64,000 nt of DNA, taken from positions 1,178,001-1,242,000 of the forward strand of contig OZ245025.1 of the NCBI GenBank assembly GCA_965223465.1. The letters are read 5' to 3'. The notes beneath the pieces are model-generated. The model was not told the DNA's origin, did not search any database, and was given only the letters and a program-made list of their open reading frames with translations. A program made the position numbers and the translations under genes. Positions 1-8,308 of the stretch are shown here, piece by piece. This stretch comes from JAAELZ01 sp965223465. GTDB taxonomy: Bacteria; Pseudomonadota; Gammaproteobacteria; Arenicellales; Poriferihabitantaceae. Numbering within the stretch: the stretch's first letter is position 1; the number at the start of each line of letters is the position of its first letter.

Positions 1-1476
1 AAGGAGCAATCAGAAATGGTGGAAACCATACAGAGCTCCGCTCATTCTTTATTAAATTTAGTTAACGATATTCTAGATTTCTCGAAAATTGAGGCGGGTA
101 AAACAGAGACCGCGGACAGGGAATTTGATCTGTATGGCGTGGTGAACGCCACCGTGCGTATGCTAAGGCCAATGGCTGAGACCAAAGGTGTGATGCTCAA
201 CGAGGACATTGATCCCAGGCTTCCTGACTATATGGTGGGCGATGATCAACACCTGCGTCAGGTGTTGATAAACCTGATCGGTAATGCGGTCAAGTTTACT
301 GAAGAAGGCGAAATAGACGTGCGCGCATCGCTAAGTGATGAGCTTCAAGACGGAATGCTGGTACGTTTCGAGGTGATTGATACTGGGGTCGGTATCCCTT
401 TTGAAGACCAAGAAAGGGTTTTCGACAACTTTCAGCAGGTGGATAATTCTCTTTCCCGAAAGTACGAAGGCACAGGGCTGGGTGTCACCATCAGCCGCAA
501 ACTGGTTGGGATGATGGGAGGTGAGCTCAAGCTGCAAAGTTATCCCGGGAAAGGTTCGCGATTTTGGTTTAGCCTGAAACTCAAGCACTGTGAATTAGAG
601 GAGTATCAACACCCCGAGAAGATCGGGGATAAAACCGACAATAAAGTGATTCCCTTTGTGCGGCCCAGTAATGATAAATCTGTTGTTCCAGAAATTCTAG
701 TGGCGGAAGACAACGAGGTTAATCGAATGGTGATTACCATGATGCTAGAAAACGCAGGTTATCATGTAACCACAGTCAATGATGGGGCTGCAGCACTTGA
801 TATCCTTGATGAGCGCCGTTTCGACCTGGCAATCGTTGATATGCAGATGCCAGTCATGGGGGGCCTCGAGGCGATGAAACTCTATCGAATGGCGCACCCA
901 GGAAAAGCAAACAAGATGCCATTTATAGTTCTTACAGCGAATGCAACTACAGATGCGCGAAGAATGAGCAGGGAAACCGGCGCAAATGCCTTTTTAACCA
1001 AGCCAGTAGATTCAGGTCGACTGTTACGCCACGTGGCATCCTTAACCGGGGACCTTTTGTTGCGACAACGCGGTGAAGCCGACAATAGCATGCAACATAT
1101 TTTGACGTATGATCCTGAAGTTCTATTAGAGTTGCGTGCCGTAAAAGACAATGCAACCGCTCTACAGGAATTTATTGAACTATTTTTACATGAAGGGGAT
1201 AAGTTGCGCCGCTTAATGGAGGAAGACCTAAAGAATAACGATTTACGAGCGTTCAAAGACCATGCGCATACCTTGAAAGGCAGTGCAGCCAGCGTTGGCG
1301 CTAACCGCATATCTGAGATTTGTCTCAATGCTTCTAGAGTTAAGCCCGGCACTCTACAGACCCAGGGAGGCGAGCTTGTCGGTCAATTGGCAATTGAATT
1401 CAGGGAATTTAGAAAAATAGTTAAATCATTTCTAGCACAACGAACGGACGACAACATCAAGTTGACGGATAAGTGA
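1..1476 (+). CDS. RpfC-like hybrid sensor histidine kinase, 5' truncated by window edge
   Basis: This is the C-terminal part of a hybrid sensor kinase. The frame is open from base 1, and the phosphoaccepting His of the dimerisation helix lies just upstream of the window. The DILDFSKIEAGK segment is the second half of the HisKA domain. An ATP-binding domain follows, with an N box (NLIGNAVKF) and DTGVGIP near codon 127. Next is a receiver domain with phosphoacceptor Asp in VDMQMP near codon 280 and the conserved Lys in LTKP. The last domain is HPt, with its His in HTLKGS near codon 423. The HisK-REC-HPt order and the receiver sequence resemble RpfC, the DSF quorum sensor of xanthomonads. The sensor domain is not visible, so the ligand is unknown. 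The internal ATG at 16 is not the real start. Confidence 0.85.
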   Translation, partial: KEQSEMVETIQSSAHSLLNLVNDILDFSKIEAGKTETADREFDLYGVVNATVRMLRPMAETKGVMLNEDIDPRLPDYMVGDDQHLRQVLINLIGNAVKFTEEGEIDVRASLSDELQDGMLVRFEVIDTGVGIPFEDQERVFDNFQQVDNSLSRKYEGTGLGVTISRKLVGMMGGELKLQSYPGKGSRFWFSLKLKHCELEEYQHPEKIGDKTDNKVIPFVRPSNDKSVVPEILVAEDNEVNRMVITMMLENAGYHVTTVNDGAAALDILDERRFDLAIVDMQMPVMGGLEAMKLYRMAHPGKANKMPFIVLTANATTDARRMSRETGANAFLTKPVDSGRLLRHVASLTGDLLLRQRGEADNSMQHILTYDPEVLLELRAVKDNATALQEFIELFLHEGDKLRRLMEEDLKNNDLRAFKDHAHTLKGSAASVGANRISEICLNASRVKPGTLQTQGGELVGQLAIEFREFRKIVKSFLAQRTDDNIKLTDK

Positions 1477-1575
1477 AGTAATTCTGGAACCTATCTACAG
1501 GGCAGCAACTGCGTTTGGCGTAGGGTATATAAAGTGTAAACCGCAACAATGAGGTAAAAGTACGCAACGGCCAAT

Positions 1576-1905
1576 TCATTCCAGCGCCTTTCTGGCGGAC
1601 TGAATAGATCGCTGAACTAATTCTTGCATCTTTTCTAAGAAACCCGGGGTAATATCTGACAGCTTAAGATGTTCGACGCTATAGGCTAATTCGTATAGCT
1701 GATTCATTCCAAGCATACTGGAGGTACCCTTGAGCTGATGCACGGCAGACCTGAGTTCTTCGAGGTCGTTTGCATTTCGGGCCGCTATGATGATATCCAG
1801 CAATGTTTTAGCATTACTTTCGAATTTATCGATAATGGGTCGAAGAGCTTCTCTATTTTCGCCAGCGAGGTCGAAAAGTTTGGTTGTATCTAGAAGCTCT
1901 GCCAT
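1576..1905 (-). CDS. Stand-alone HPt phosphotransfer protein
   Basis: A 109-residue protein made of a single HPt four-helix bundle. The phosphorylatable His lies in HQLKGTSSMLG near residue 57, followed by a helix typical of the fold. Such proteins relay phosphate between the receiver domain of a hybrid kinase and an output response regulator. It is convergent with the hybrid kinase upstream, 100 bp away. That kinase already carries its own HPt domain, so this may be a second relay branch or serve another kinase; both are inference. The ATG at 1905 has only a weak ribosome-binding site. Confidence 0.75.
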   Translation of the reverse strand: MAELLDTTKLFDLAGENREALRPIIDKFESNAKTLLDIIIAARNANDLEELRSAVHQLKGTSSMLGMNQLYELAYSVEHLKLSDITPGFLEKMQELVQRSIQSARKALE

Positions 1906-2113
1906 GGATATAAGTGTAATCGGTTTAGACCGAAATTAGAAAACGATTTCACTTCTTTTTTAAAAAGAAATGATAAGATTTGACGATCACGTCAATTTGC
2001 ATTCAACTTTGCAAGTTATCGTCATGTGGAATTACGCCAAACCGCTTGCTCGGCACTCTTCGGGGTATCCTCACTGTGCACTGTCAGACAAAATTTGAAT
2101 AAACTGTCAAAAA

Positions 2114-2129
2114 TGGTCGGGGCGAGAGG
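2114..2129 (-). repeat. Partial duplicate of the tRNA-Pro 3' end
   Basis: The 16 bases at 2114-2129 are identical to 2309-2324, the CCA end, discriminator, acceptor 3' strand and start of the T arm of tRNA-Pro. They have the same orientation, and the match breaks down soon after. Short direct copies of tRNA 3' ends are the usual footprint of tRNA-targeting integrases, so this could be an old attachment site. No integrase lies between the copies (195 bp), and a simple duplication is an alternative. Confidence 0.6.
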
Positions 2130-2252
2130 GTTTGCGTTTCGCATCCTTGCTGCATGCATTTCAGGGCGTTATCACGCTATACGCTAATGCCCATAATGGT
2201 TCCCGACGATTTTATGAACCGTTGGAATCGGTTCCAGCTCCAACCCAGTTCG

Positions 2253-2303
2253 TTTAATAAATTTCCACACTCGCTTTGGGTGAAGAGCGATAAATTTATT
2301 AAA
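2253..2303 (-). other. AT-rich 12-bp perfect inverted repeat downstream of tRNA-Pro
   Basis: TTTAATAAATTT at 2253-2264 and AAATTTATTAAA at 2292-2303 are exact reverse complements separated by 27 bases. The dyad starts six bases past the encoded CCA end of tRNA-Pro, in the direction of its transcription. It could help terminate or process the tRNA transcript, but the stem is AT-only and there is no clear U-tract. Confidence 0.4.
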
Positions 2304-2307
2304 TAAA

Positions 2308-2388
<81 letters not shown>

Positions 2389-2404
2389 TAAGTTATCTGC
2401 GCCG

Positions 2405-2435
2405 AAATACGCCATCTCTCAAAGACGGCGTATTT
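2405..2435 (-). terminator. GC-rich hairpin upstream of tRNA-Pro
   Basis: AAATACGCC (2405-2413) pairs exactly with GGCGTATTT (2427-2435) around a 13-base loop. It lies 20 bases before the 5' end of tRNA-Pro. On the minus strand it follows the small lipoprotein gene, so it may end that transcript, but it has only a three-U tail. Confidence 0.35.
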
Positions 2436-2471
2436 TACTGTAGGTTGTATTAAGTAGACAGCTATTTGGTG

Positions 2472-2496
2472 AGCTGGGAAGGAAAAATTCCCAGCT
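2472..2496 (-). terminator. Perfect 9-bp hairpin after the lipoprotein gene
   Basis: AGCTGGGAA (2472-2480) and TTCCCAGCT (2488-2496) form a perfect stem with a 7-base loop. It lies 25 bases past the stop of the minus-strand lipoprotein gene. The position suits a terminator, but no run of U follows on the minus strand. Confidence 0.4.
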
Positions 2497-2521
2497 ATTG
2501 TAAACCCATAAGTTGGCTATT

Positions 2522-2860
2522 TTACAGCCCTTTTTTGCAATCCTTTTGATTTGCAATATTGGTTAGATGAGATTTGCGTTCAGTGATAAGCCGTTCTGCT
2601 TGACCTGCATCGTAATAGGTGTACGCCAAACCAGGTAACCAAAATAGGGCAGACGCCACGTTCGTACCGGTTGCGCCCTTTTTAGAATCTACTTCATTTT
2701 GCGCGTTATCCAGCTTCTCCAACTCATTGCGAATTTGCTCGCAGGTTAAATCGTCATCACCAACTTGAACAACCTGTACTTTTTGAGAGGTTGCACAACC
2801 CGCGATAAACATAGTACTCACAATAAAAACTGCTACGACAGTGGTCAAACTCGATTTCAT
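2522..2860 (-). CDS. Small lipoprotein of unknown function
   Basis: A 112-residue predicted lipoprotein. The start at 2860 is chosen because GGAG sits 6 bases before it; longer readings up to 2935 add a non-signal-like leader. Residues 1-21 form a signal peptide ending in the lipobox I-A-G-C with Cys22. The mature part has a charged helical stretch near residues 45-65 and a short hydrophobic Gly/Ala/Trp/Tyr-rich segment (residues about 70-85). Two further Cys are present, one near residue 40 and one near the end. I do not recognise a family. The protein is probably anchored to the inner leaflet of the outer membrane. Confidence 0.7.
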   Translation of the reverse strand: MKSSLTTVVAVFIVSTMFIAGCATSQKVQVVQVGDDDLTCEQIRNELEKLDNAQNEVDSKKGATGTNVASALFWLPGLAYTYYDAGQAERLITERKSHLTNIANQKDCKKGL

Positions 2861-3280
2861 ATTCATCTCCGAATGTAGTCTAGGTCCAAATTTAGGCGCG
2901 GACTTTACCATAAAATCGCTGATGCGGTTCATCAACGCATGGATAAAAACAAAACACGATTTCTTAGAAACAACAGATAAAAATTTCGGGCGATTAAATT
3001 GAGATATTCACCGTACTTCAGGAGAAACGCATTAGTAAATATTACCCAAGATAATAGTTCTCCGATCTAGAGTTGGCTTTAGCTTATTATCTAATTTACG
3101 CCTTTGGCATTAACTTTAGGACGCAGTTATTTATTCTTAATTTTAATTTAAACAACCCCTACTAAATTGCCTAAACGCTCACGAGCGCTTGCGTGCAGAA
3201 AATAATTTTAACGCAATACGGTTTGGGATATGGTTTTGAATAGAGCTGACGGATAGACGCTAAATTTAGGGTATCGGTTG
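2861..3280. other. AT-rich intergenic region
   Basis: About 420 bases without a supported gene, between the lipoprotein start and the end of the merR-like gene. The only structure I see is a short palindrome around 3178-3190 (CGCTC-AC-GAGCG). It probably holds the lipoprotein promoter and the end of the translation-operon transcript. Confidence 0.4.
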
Positions 3281-3661
3281 CTATTGCAGCATCGACACGA
3301 CTTCGTCTAACTCTTTGATTACTTGAGTAATAATAGTTTTAGATTGCGTGCCTAATGATTCCGTAGCACCTGATTCAACTGCTTTTGCATCTAGCCCATC
3401 GAGTTTTGCGCGCGCACCAGAAATGGTAAAACCATCGATATAAAGTAGCTGACGTATGACTCGAACCAGTTTCACTTCGTGGCGTTGATAATAGCGCCGG
3501 TTACCACGCCGTTTGACCGGTTTTAATTGGTCAAATTCCTGTTCCCAATAACGCAACACGTGCGGTTTAATATCACATAATTTACTGACTTCACCAATGG
3601 TGAAATAGCGCTTCCCCGGTATTTCTGGCAGTTCCATTACGCCAGTATCAAGCATTGTCAT
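3281..3661 (-). CDS. MerR-family transcriptional regulator (ihfA-linked type)
   Basis: A 126-residue protein with an N-terminal MerR winged helix-turn-helix: YFTIGEVSKLC, then VLRYWEQEF, then the wing RRGNRRYY near residues 18-65. The C-terminal part is short and helical and lacks the Cys ligands of metal-sensing MerR proteins. It is the small MerR-like protein that commonly follows ihfA in gammaproteobacteria; its target is not established. The start at 3661 has AAGG about 10 bases upstream. It is 56 bases after ihfA and probably co-transcribed with it. Confidence 0.85.
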   Translation of the reverse strand: MTMLDTGVMELPEIPGKRYFTIGEVSKLCDIKPHVLRYWEQEFDQLKPVKRRGNRRYYQRHEVKLVRVIRQLLYIDGFTISGARAKLDGLDAKAVESGATESLGTQSKTIITQVIKELDEVVSMLQ

Positions 3662-3717
3662 TCTGTTGTTACCTTTTTATTGAGGGCTAGTGCCTGTGAT
3701 AATGATGTATTGTAATT

Positions 3718-4032
3718 TTAATCACCAAAATGTTCAGCTAATGCCTTTGAGTTGTTTGCTATTTTCTTTTTTAATTTTTGACTCGCACGGAATGTTACCA
3801 CACGCCGAGCTGAAATCGGAACTTCCTCACCAGTTTTAGGATTACGACCGGGTCTAGATTTTTTATCACGTAGTAAAAAGCTGCCAAAACCTGAAATTTT
3901 AACCGCCTCGCCCGCCTCCAGAGATAATCTTATTTCTTCAAAAAACTGATCGATTAGTTCTTTAGCTTCGCGCTTGTTAAACCCTACTTCATCAAACAGA
4001 GCTTCTGCCAAGCGTGCTTTGGTAACTGTCAT
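3718..4032 (-). CDS. ihfA: Integration host factor alpha subunit
   Basis: A 104-residue member of the HU/IHF family of DNA-bending proteins. The helical N-terminus (residues 1-45) is followed by the beta-arm region with GFGSF and RNPKTGE, whose Pro intercalates into DNA in this family. The start MTVTKARLAE is typical of IhfA rather than IhfB. It forms a heterodimer with IhfB and shapes the nucleoid, recombination sites and promoters. AGGG precedes the ATG. It follows pheT by 34 bases, as in E. coli. Confidence 0.97.
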   Translation of the reverse strand: MTVTKARLAEALFDEVGFNKREAKELIDQFFEEIRLSLEAGEAVKISGFGSFLLRDKKSRPGRNPKTGEEVPISARRVVTFRASQKLKKKIANNSKALAEHFGD

Positions 4033-4066
4033 AATTAATACCCTAAATTATTTATGATTGCATGTT

Positions 4067-6466
4067 TTAGCTTCGCAAATTTGCGCCAAACTTTGCTTTA
4101 AGAGAAACAAGTAACTCATTGATTATTTTGTCAACAAACTCATTACTAAGACTTTCTGACTCCGACTGCAATGATAAACTAAACGCCAGACTCTTGTACC
4201 CCTTTTTTATATTCTCGCCACTATAAATATCAAATAATTCACATTTTTTCAATAACTTCCCAGTATTTTCACGAATTTCTTTTAATATATCACCTGCCGA
4301 TACCTCATTTTTTACAACTAGGGCGAGATCACGGGTAGTTTCTGGAAATTTTGACAGATTTGTGAACGCCGGTATGGTTCTACTCATCAGTGCTGACAAG
4401 TTCAGCTCGGCAACGACATAGGCCTGATTAAGATCAAAATGCTTTTGCACTTGCGGATGCAGAGCACCAACATAACCAATGGTCTCACCTTTCAGTAAAA
4501 TATCTGCTGCCTGTCCAGGGTGCAATGCTGTGTGGCTCGCATTCTCCTCGTACATAATCTGCGATTGAATACCAATACGGCTGAATATTCTGCCCAGATC
4601 ACCCTTTACATCAAAAAAGTCAACTTTTCGCTCGTGTCCTGCCCAAAATGCAGCACTGTGATCACCACTCGCGACCAGAGCAAGCCTACTGTGTTCTTCT
4701 GCACCGGTATCGCTTTTGTCCTCCGTATTAAATACATGCCCCATCTCAAACAGTCGAATGCGGCTATGTTGACGTTGTTCGTTAACCCGTGCGGTATTTA
4801 ATAACCCCGGTAAGAGGCTTTGCCGCATTTGTGACATATTACTGGCAATGGGGTTCGCCAGATTTACAGCGCGGTCTGCGTCTGCCGATCCGGTTATCAC
4901 CTGCTGGTCCTCTGGTGCGATAAAGCTGTAAGAAACTATCTCTCGATATGCGCCACTGGCAAGCCAGCTTTTCAACGTGTAAATCCCTACTTTACGTTCT
5001 GCCACGCTGTGCGGCTTAGCCCGCAAACTTGGTGGATTCGGCTTGATTTTATCCAGACCTTCCAAGCGCCCAACTTCTTCGACCAAATCATGTTCTGCAG
5101 TAATATCAAAACGCCAGCTGGGCCGGGTAACCCGCCATGGGATACGGCTATCGTCTACCTGCATTTGTAAATCGAGCAAATGCTGTTTAATATCAGCATC
5201 TGCCACCTCAAGCCCGAGTAAATTGCGAATTCGTTTGGGAGACATCACAATGGTTTGAATAGGCGGCATATCGGCTGGCTCGGATTGTTCAAACACCGGC
5301 CCACATTCCCCACCAACAATTTCCAATAATAATTGGGTAGCTCGCTCTATCGCCAAGACCTGTAATTTGGTATCTACGCCACGCTCAAATCGGTGCGATG
5401 CATCGGTCTGCAAGCCCAATGTGCGCGCTTTACCCGCTATCACCAAAGGTGAAAAATAGGCAGATTCGAGCAAAATATCGACGCTATTTTCATCAATTTC
5501 TGAGTTTGCCCCCCCCATAATCCCCGCCAATGCGATCGGTTTTCGTTCGTCGGCGATAATCAGCATATCCGCTTGCAGCTCGATGGTTTGTTCATCCAGC
5601 AAAGTCAATGATTCGCCCTGCTTTGCCATGCGTACCACGATCCCCCCATCAAGCTTGTTCAGGTCAAATGCGTGCATGGGTTGGCCCAGCTCCATCATCA
5701 CATAATTCGTGACGTCTACAATTGGCGAAATATTTCGAAGCCCTACTTTACGCAATTTTTCCTTCATATAATCAGGTGTTTGCGCTGAAATATTAACATT
5801 TTTTATAATTCTTCCAACGTAATGTGGACACGCTTTAGAAGCTTCCAAAGTGATACTTCTGGCTGCGTCAATGCTGGACTTTACTGGAGATAAATCCGCT
5901 GGGGTTAACGTCGCTTTAGATAAGGCTGCAACATCGCGTGCCACCCCGGCAATACTCAAACAATCACCCCGGTCTGGGGTCAAATCAATATCTATACTAG
6001 CATCCTCAAGCGCTAAATGATGATCGAGCAAGCTGCCGATTTTGGCATCATTATCCAACTCAAGCACACCACTGGATTGATCTTCCAACCCAAGTTCCGC
6101 AGCGGAACAAATCATGCCGGCAGATGCAATACCACGCACTTCGCGCGCACCAATCTTGAAACCACCCGGTAATACGGCGCCTACTAGGGCAATGGGGGAG
6201 ATCAGCCCTACTGTGGCATTGGGTGCACCGCATACGATGGTCAGGTTTTCCGCATTACCGATATCCACCGTACAAACATTTAATTTGTCAGCGTTGGGAT
6301 GCTTTTGAATTTCCGTAATCTGACCGATGACCACCTTATCACCCAGCAAAGTTTGCTGAGTCACCGTTTCAACTTCCAGCCCAGCCTGGGTCAGGAGTTC
6401 CGCCAATTGGTCCGTTGAGAGTTTAGGTGATACCCATTCGCGCAACCATGATTCACTGATAATCAT
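4067..6466 (-). CDS. pheT: Phenylalanyl-tRNA synthetase beta subunit
   Basis: A 799-residue beta chain of the (alpha-beta)2 PheRS, close to the usual length of about 795. The N-terminal tRNA-binding OB fold (residues about 40-150) is recognisable by HPNADKLNVC and IVCGAPN. The B3/B4 editing domain, the B5 domain and a catalytic-like core follow. The end is the ferredoxin-fold anticodon-binding domain, with FPETTRDLALVV near residue 710. The beta chain recognises tRNA-Phe and hydrolyses mischarged Tyr-tRNA. A GAGG lies just before the ATG. It is 49 bases downstream of pheS. Confidence 0.97.
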   Translation of the reverse strand: MIISESWLREWVSPKLSTDQLAELLTQAGLEVETVTQQTLLGDKVVIGQITEIQKHPNADKLNVCTVDIGNAENLTIVCGAPNATVGLISPIALVGAVLPGGFKIGAREVRGIASAGMICSAAELGLEDQSSGVLELDNDAKIGSLLDHHLALEDASIDIDLTPDRGDCLSIAGVARDVAALSKATLTPADLSPVKSSIDAARSITLEASKACPHYVGRIIKNVNISAQTPDYMKEKLRKVGLRNISPIVDVTNYVMMELGQPMHAFDLNKLDGGIVVRMAKQGESLTLLDEQTIELQADMLIIADERKPIALAGIMGGANSEIDENSVDILLESAYFSPLVIAGKARTLGLQTDASHRFERGVDTKLQVLAIERATQLLLEIVGGECGPVFEQSEPADMPPIQTIVMSPKRIRNLLGLEVADADIKQHLLDLQMQVDDSRIPWRVTRPSWRFDITAEHDLVEEVGRLEGLDKIKPNPPSLRAKPHSVAERKVGIYTLKSWLASGAYREIVSYSFIAPEDQQVITGSADADRAVNLANPIASNMSQMRQSLLPGLLNTARVNEQRQHSRIRLFEMGHVFNTEDKSDTGAEEHSRLALVASGDHSAAFWAGHERKVDFFDVKGDLGRIFSRIGIQSQIMYEENASHTALHPGQAADILLKGETIGYVGALHPQVQKHFDLNQAYVVAELNLSALMSRTIPAFTNLSKFPETTRDLALVVKNEVSAGDILKEIRENTGKLLKKCELFDIYSGENIKKGYKSLAFSLSLQSESESLSNEFVDKIINELLVSLKAKFGANLRS

Positions 6467-6515
6467 GCCACGTCCTCGGTTCGAGCCAGCTTAGGGTTTA
6501 TTAGCAATACCATAC

Positions 6516-7544
6516 TCATCCTCTAAACTGCTTGAGAAAATCTATATCGTTGTCAAAAAACAGGCGTAAATCATTGACCCCATAACGCAGCATGGTCAAC
6601 CGTTCAACCCCCATACCAAATGCATAACCAGAGTATTTTTCCGCATCAATACCTCCGTGCTTTAACACCTCCGGATGAACGACCCCGCACCCCAGAATCT
6701 CAATCCAGCCACTTTTAGCGCATACACGGCAGCCTTCGCCTTCGCAAAATACGCATTCTATATCGACCTCCGCAGAGGGTTCCGTAAAAGGAAAATAAGA
6801 CGGCCGAAAGCGCACACCCAGATCTTTTTCGAAAAAAGCCTGTAGAAAATAAATCAGAACGCCTTTGAGGTCTGCAAACGAAATACCTTTATCCACCGCC
6901 AAGCCTTCAATTTGGTGAAACATCGGGGTATGCGTAATATCCGAATCACAACGATACACTCTGCCCGGTGCGATCACCTGAATCGGTGGCTTGGTGTTGT
7001 GCATATAACGTATTTGCACCGGCGAAGTATGCGTGCGCAAGACCGTGGCCTCATCGATATAAAAAGTATCGTGCATTGCGCGCGCAGGATGGCTTTCGGG
7101 AATATTCAGCGCCTCAAAATTATAGTAATCTGATTCAATCTCAGGCCCGGTTGCAATGGTAAACCCTACCCGGGTAAAAATATCTTCCATGCGTTTAATG
7201 GTCTGGCTAATCGGATGGATTGAACCTTCGAAATCGGCGTTACGTCCTGGTAGGCTGATATCAATTTTTTCCGTGATCAGTTTATCGTGCAGCGCGGTGA
7301 GTTCCAAAGCGATTCGGCGTGTCTCAATGTCTTCTTCAACCGCCTTGCGTACAATATTTACTCTATTACCAAAATCCTTTCGCTGCTCGTGCGGCAAACT
7401 GCCAATCTGTTTCAGTTGAGCGGTAATTAAACCGTTTTTACCCAAACTTTTCACCCTGAATTGTTCAAGCTGATCCAGTGTTTTCAACTGCTCAAGCTCG
7501 GCCAGCAGGGTGTTTTCGAGTTCGGTTAATGGGTCAATATTCAC
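6516..7544 (-). CDS. pheS: Phenylalanyl-tRNA synthetase alpha subunit (GTG start proposed)
   Basis: The catalytic alpha chain, carrying the class II synthetase motifs. These are FHQIEGLAVD for motif 2 and FGMGVERLTML for motif 3 near the C-terminus. A helical N-terminal region of about 90 residues binds tRNA. The frame is open to a TTG at 7571, but that codon lies in the T-run of the terminator-like hairpin 7563-7597. The GTG at 7544 (342 residues, starting VNIDPLTELE) is the more plausible start, although neither codon has a strong ribosome-binding site. Expression probably depends partly on read-through from rplT. Confidence 0.93.
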   Translation of the reverse strand: MNIDPLTELENTLLAELEQLKTLDQLEQFRVKSLGKNGLITAQLKQIGSLPHEQRKDFGNRVNIVRKAVEEDIETRRIALELTALHDKLITEKIDISLPGRNADFEGSIHPISQTIKRMEDIFTRVGFTIATGPEIESDYYNFEALNIPESHPARAMHDTFYIDEATVLRTHTSPVQIRYMHNTKPPIQVIAPGRVYRCDSDITHTPMFHQIEGLAVDKGISFADLKGVLIYFLQAFFEKDLGVRFRPSYFPFTEPSAEVDIECVFCEGEGCRVCAKSGWIEILGCGVVHPEVLKHGGIDAEKYSGYAFGMGVERLTMLRYGVNDLRLFFDNDIDFLKQFRG

Positions 7545-7562
7545 GTTTAAATTGTGTCTGTG

Positions 7563-7597
7563 AAAAAACAAAAAAGGGAAGGTAAACCACCTTCCCT
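7563..7597 (-). terminator. Terminator or attenuator between rplT and pheS
   Basis: On the minus strand AGGGAAGGT (7597-7589) pairs perfectly with ACCTTCCCT (7583-7575) across a 5-base loop. Two T-runs broken by one G follow. This is a textbook intrinsic terminator. In E. coli the same interval holds the pheM leader and the pheST attenuator. Here I find no Phe-rich leader peptide between the rplT stop and the hairpin, so control would have to be partial termination or another signal. Confidence 0.85.
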
Positions 7598-7632
7598 CGC
7601 AATGTGCCAGGTTCTGGACTACATAAGATTGC

Positions 7633-7998
7633 TTAAGCGGCCGCTTTTAGTGCATCTTGTGCACGTTTAGCCAAATCGCTAAATGCTTCTTTATCATGGA
7701 CCGCAATATCAGCCAACACTTTTCGGTCGAGCGAAATCTGCGCTTTATTCAAACCATCCATAAAACGGCTGTAACTCATTTCATTCATGCGTGCAGCTGC
7801 ATTGATGCGTGCGATCCACAAGCGACGAAACTGGCGTTTGCGTTGTTTACGATCCCGATAGGCATATTGGCCGGCTTTGGCGACAGCCTGCTTGGCAACT
7901 TTGTAGGTTCGGCTACGCGCGCCACGATAACCTTTGGCTGCAGCCAGTACTTTTTTGTGACGACGTTTTGCGTTCACTCCGCGTTTTACTCTCGGCAT
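7633..7998 (-). CDS. rplT: 50S ribosomal protein L20
   Basis: A 121-residue, strongly basic L20. The N-terminal tail MPRVKRGVNAKRRHKK threads into 23S rRNA, and a globular C-terminal domain starts near residue 60. L20 is an early assembly protein, and in E. coli it represses rpmI-rplT translation. It follows rpmI by 15 bases with its own ribosome-binding site (AGGAG). Confidence 0.98.
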   Translation of the reverse strand: MPRVKRGVNAKRRHKKVLAAAKGYRGARSRTYKVAKQAVAKAGQYAYRDRKQRKRQFRRLWIARINAAARMNEMSYSRFMDGLNKAQISLDRKVLADIAVHDKEAFSDLAKRAQDALKAAA

Positions 7999-8013
7999 GA
8001 TTAACTCCTATTT

Positions 8014-8211
8014 TTAAGCGTATGGAAGCATTTTCTTAATCGCGGCTTCATCACATTTTTTAATGAGACTCGGTTCGCGCAAGTGACGCTTACGTTTGGT
8101 GGATTTGTGAGTCAATATATGACGCAAGTGTGATTGAGAGCGCTTGATTTTGCCCGTTCCCGTTTTCTTAAAACGTTTAGCAGCGCCTCGGTTGGTCTTC
8201 AATTTAGGCAT
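8014..8211 (-). CDS. rpmI: 50S ribosomal protein L35
   Basis: A 65-residue basic protein beginning MPKLKTNRGAAKRFKKTG, the hallmark N-terminus of L35, and with the usual length. It lies between infC and rplT. A ribosome-binding site (AGGGG) precedes the ATG. The 97-base gap to infC is where E. coli keeps part of the L20 operator; I could not verify a pseudoknot here by eye. Confidence 0.97.
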   Translation of the reverse strand: MPKLKTNRGAAKRFKKTGTGKIKRSQSHLRHILTHKSTKRKRHLREPSLIKKCDEAAIKKMLPYA

Positions 8212-8308
8212 GATTACCCCTAATTTTTAGTGAAGGAAGCCGTAGAACTTCCCAATTCGATACTATACGCGGTGATGTAATCAGGGGTCTGCCTGATTAA
8301 ACCACGCT

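Noticed and set aside
7545..7571. TTG at 7571 as the pheS start
   Set aside because: It lies in the T-run of an intrinsic terminator hairpin; GTG at 7544 is more plausible.
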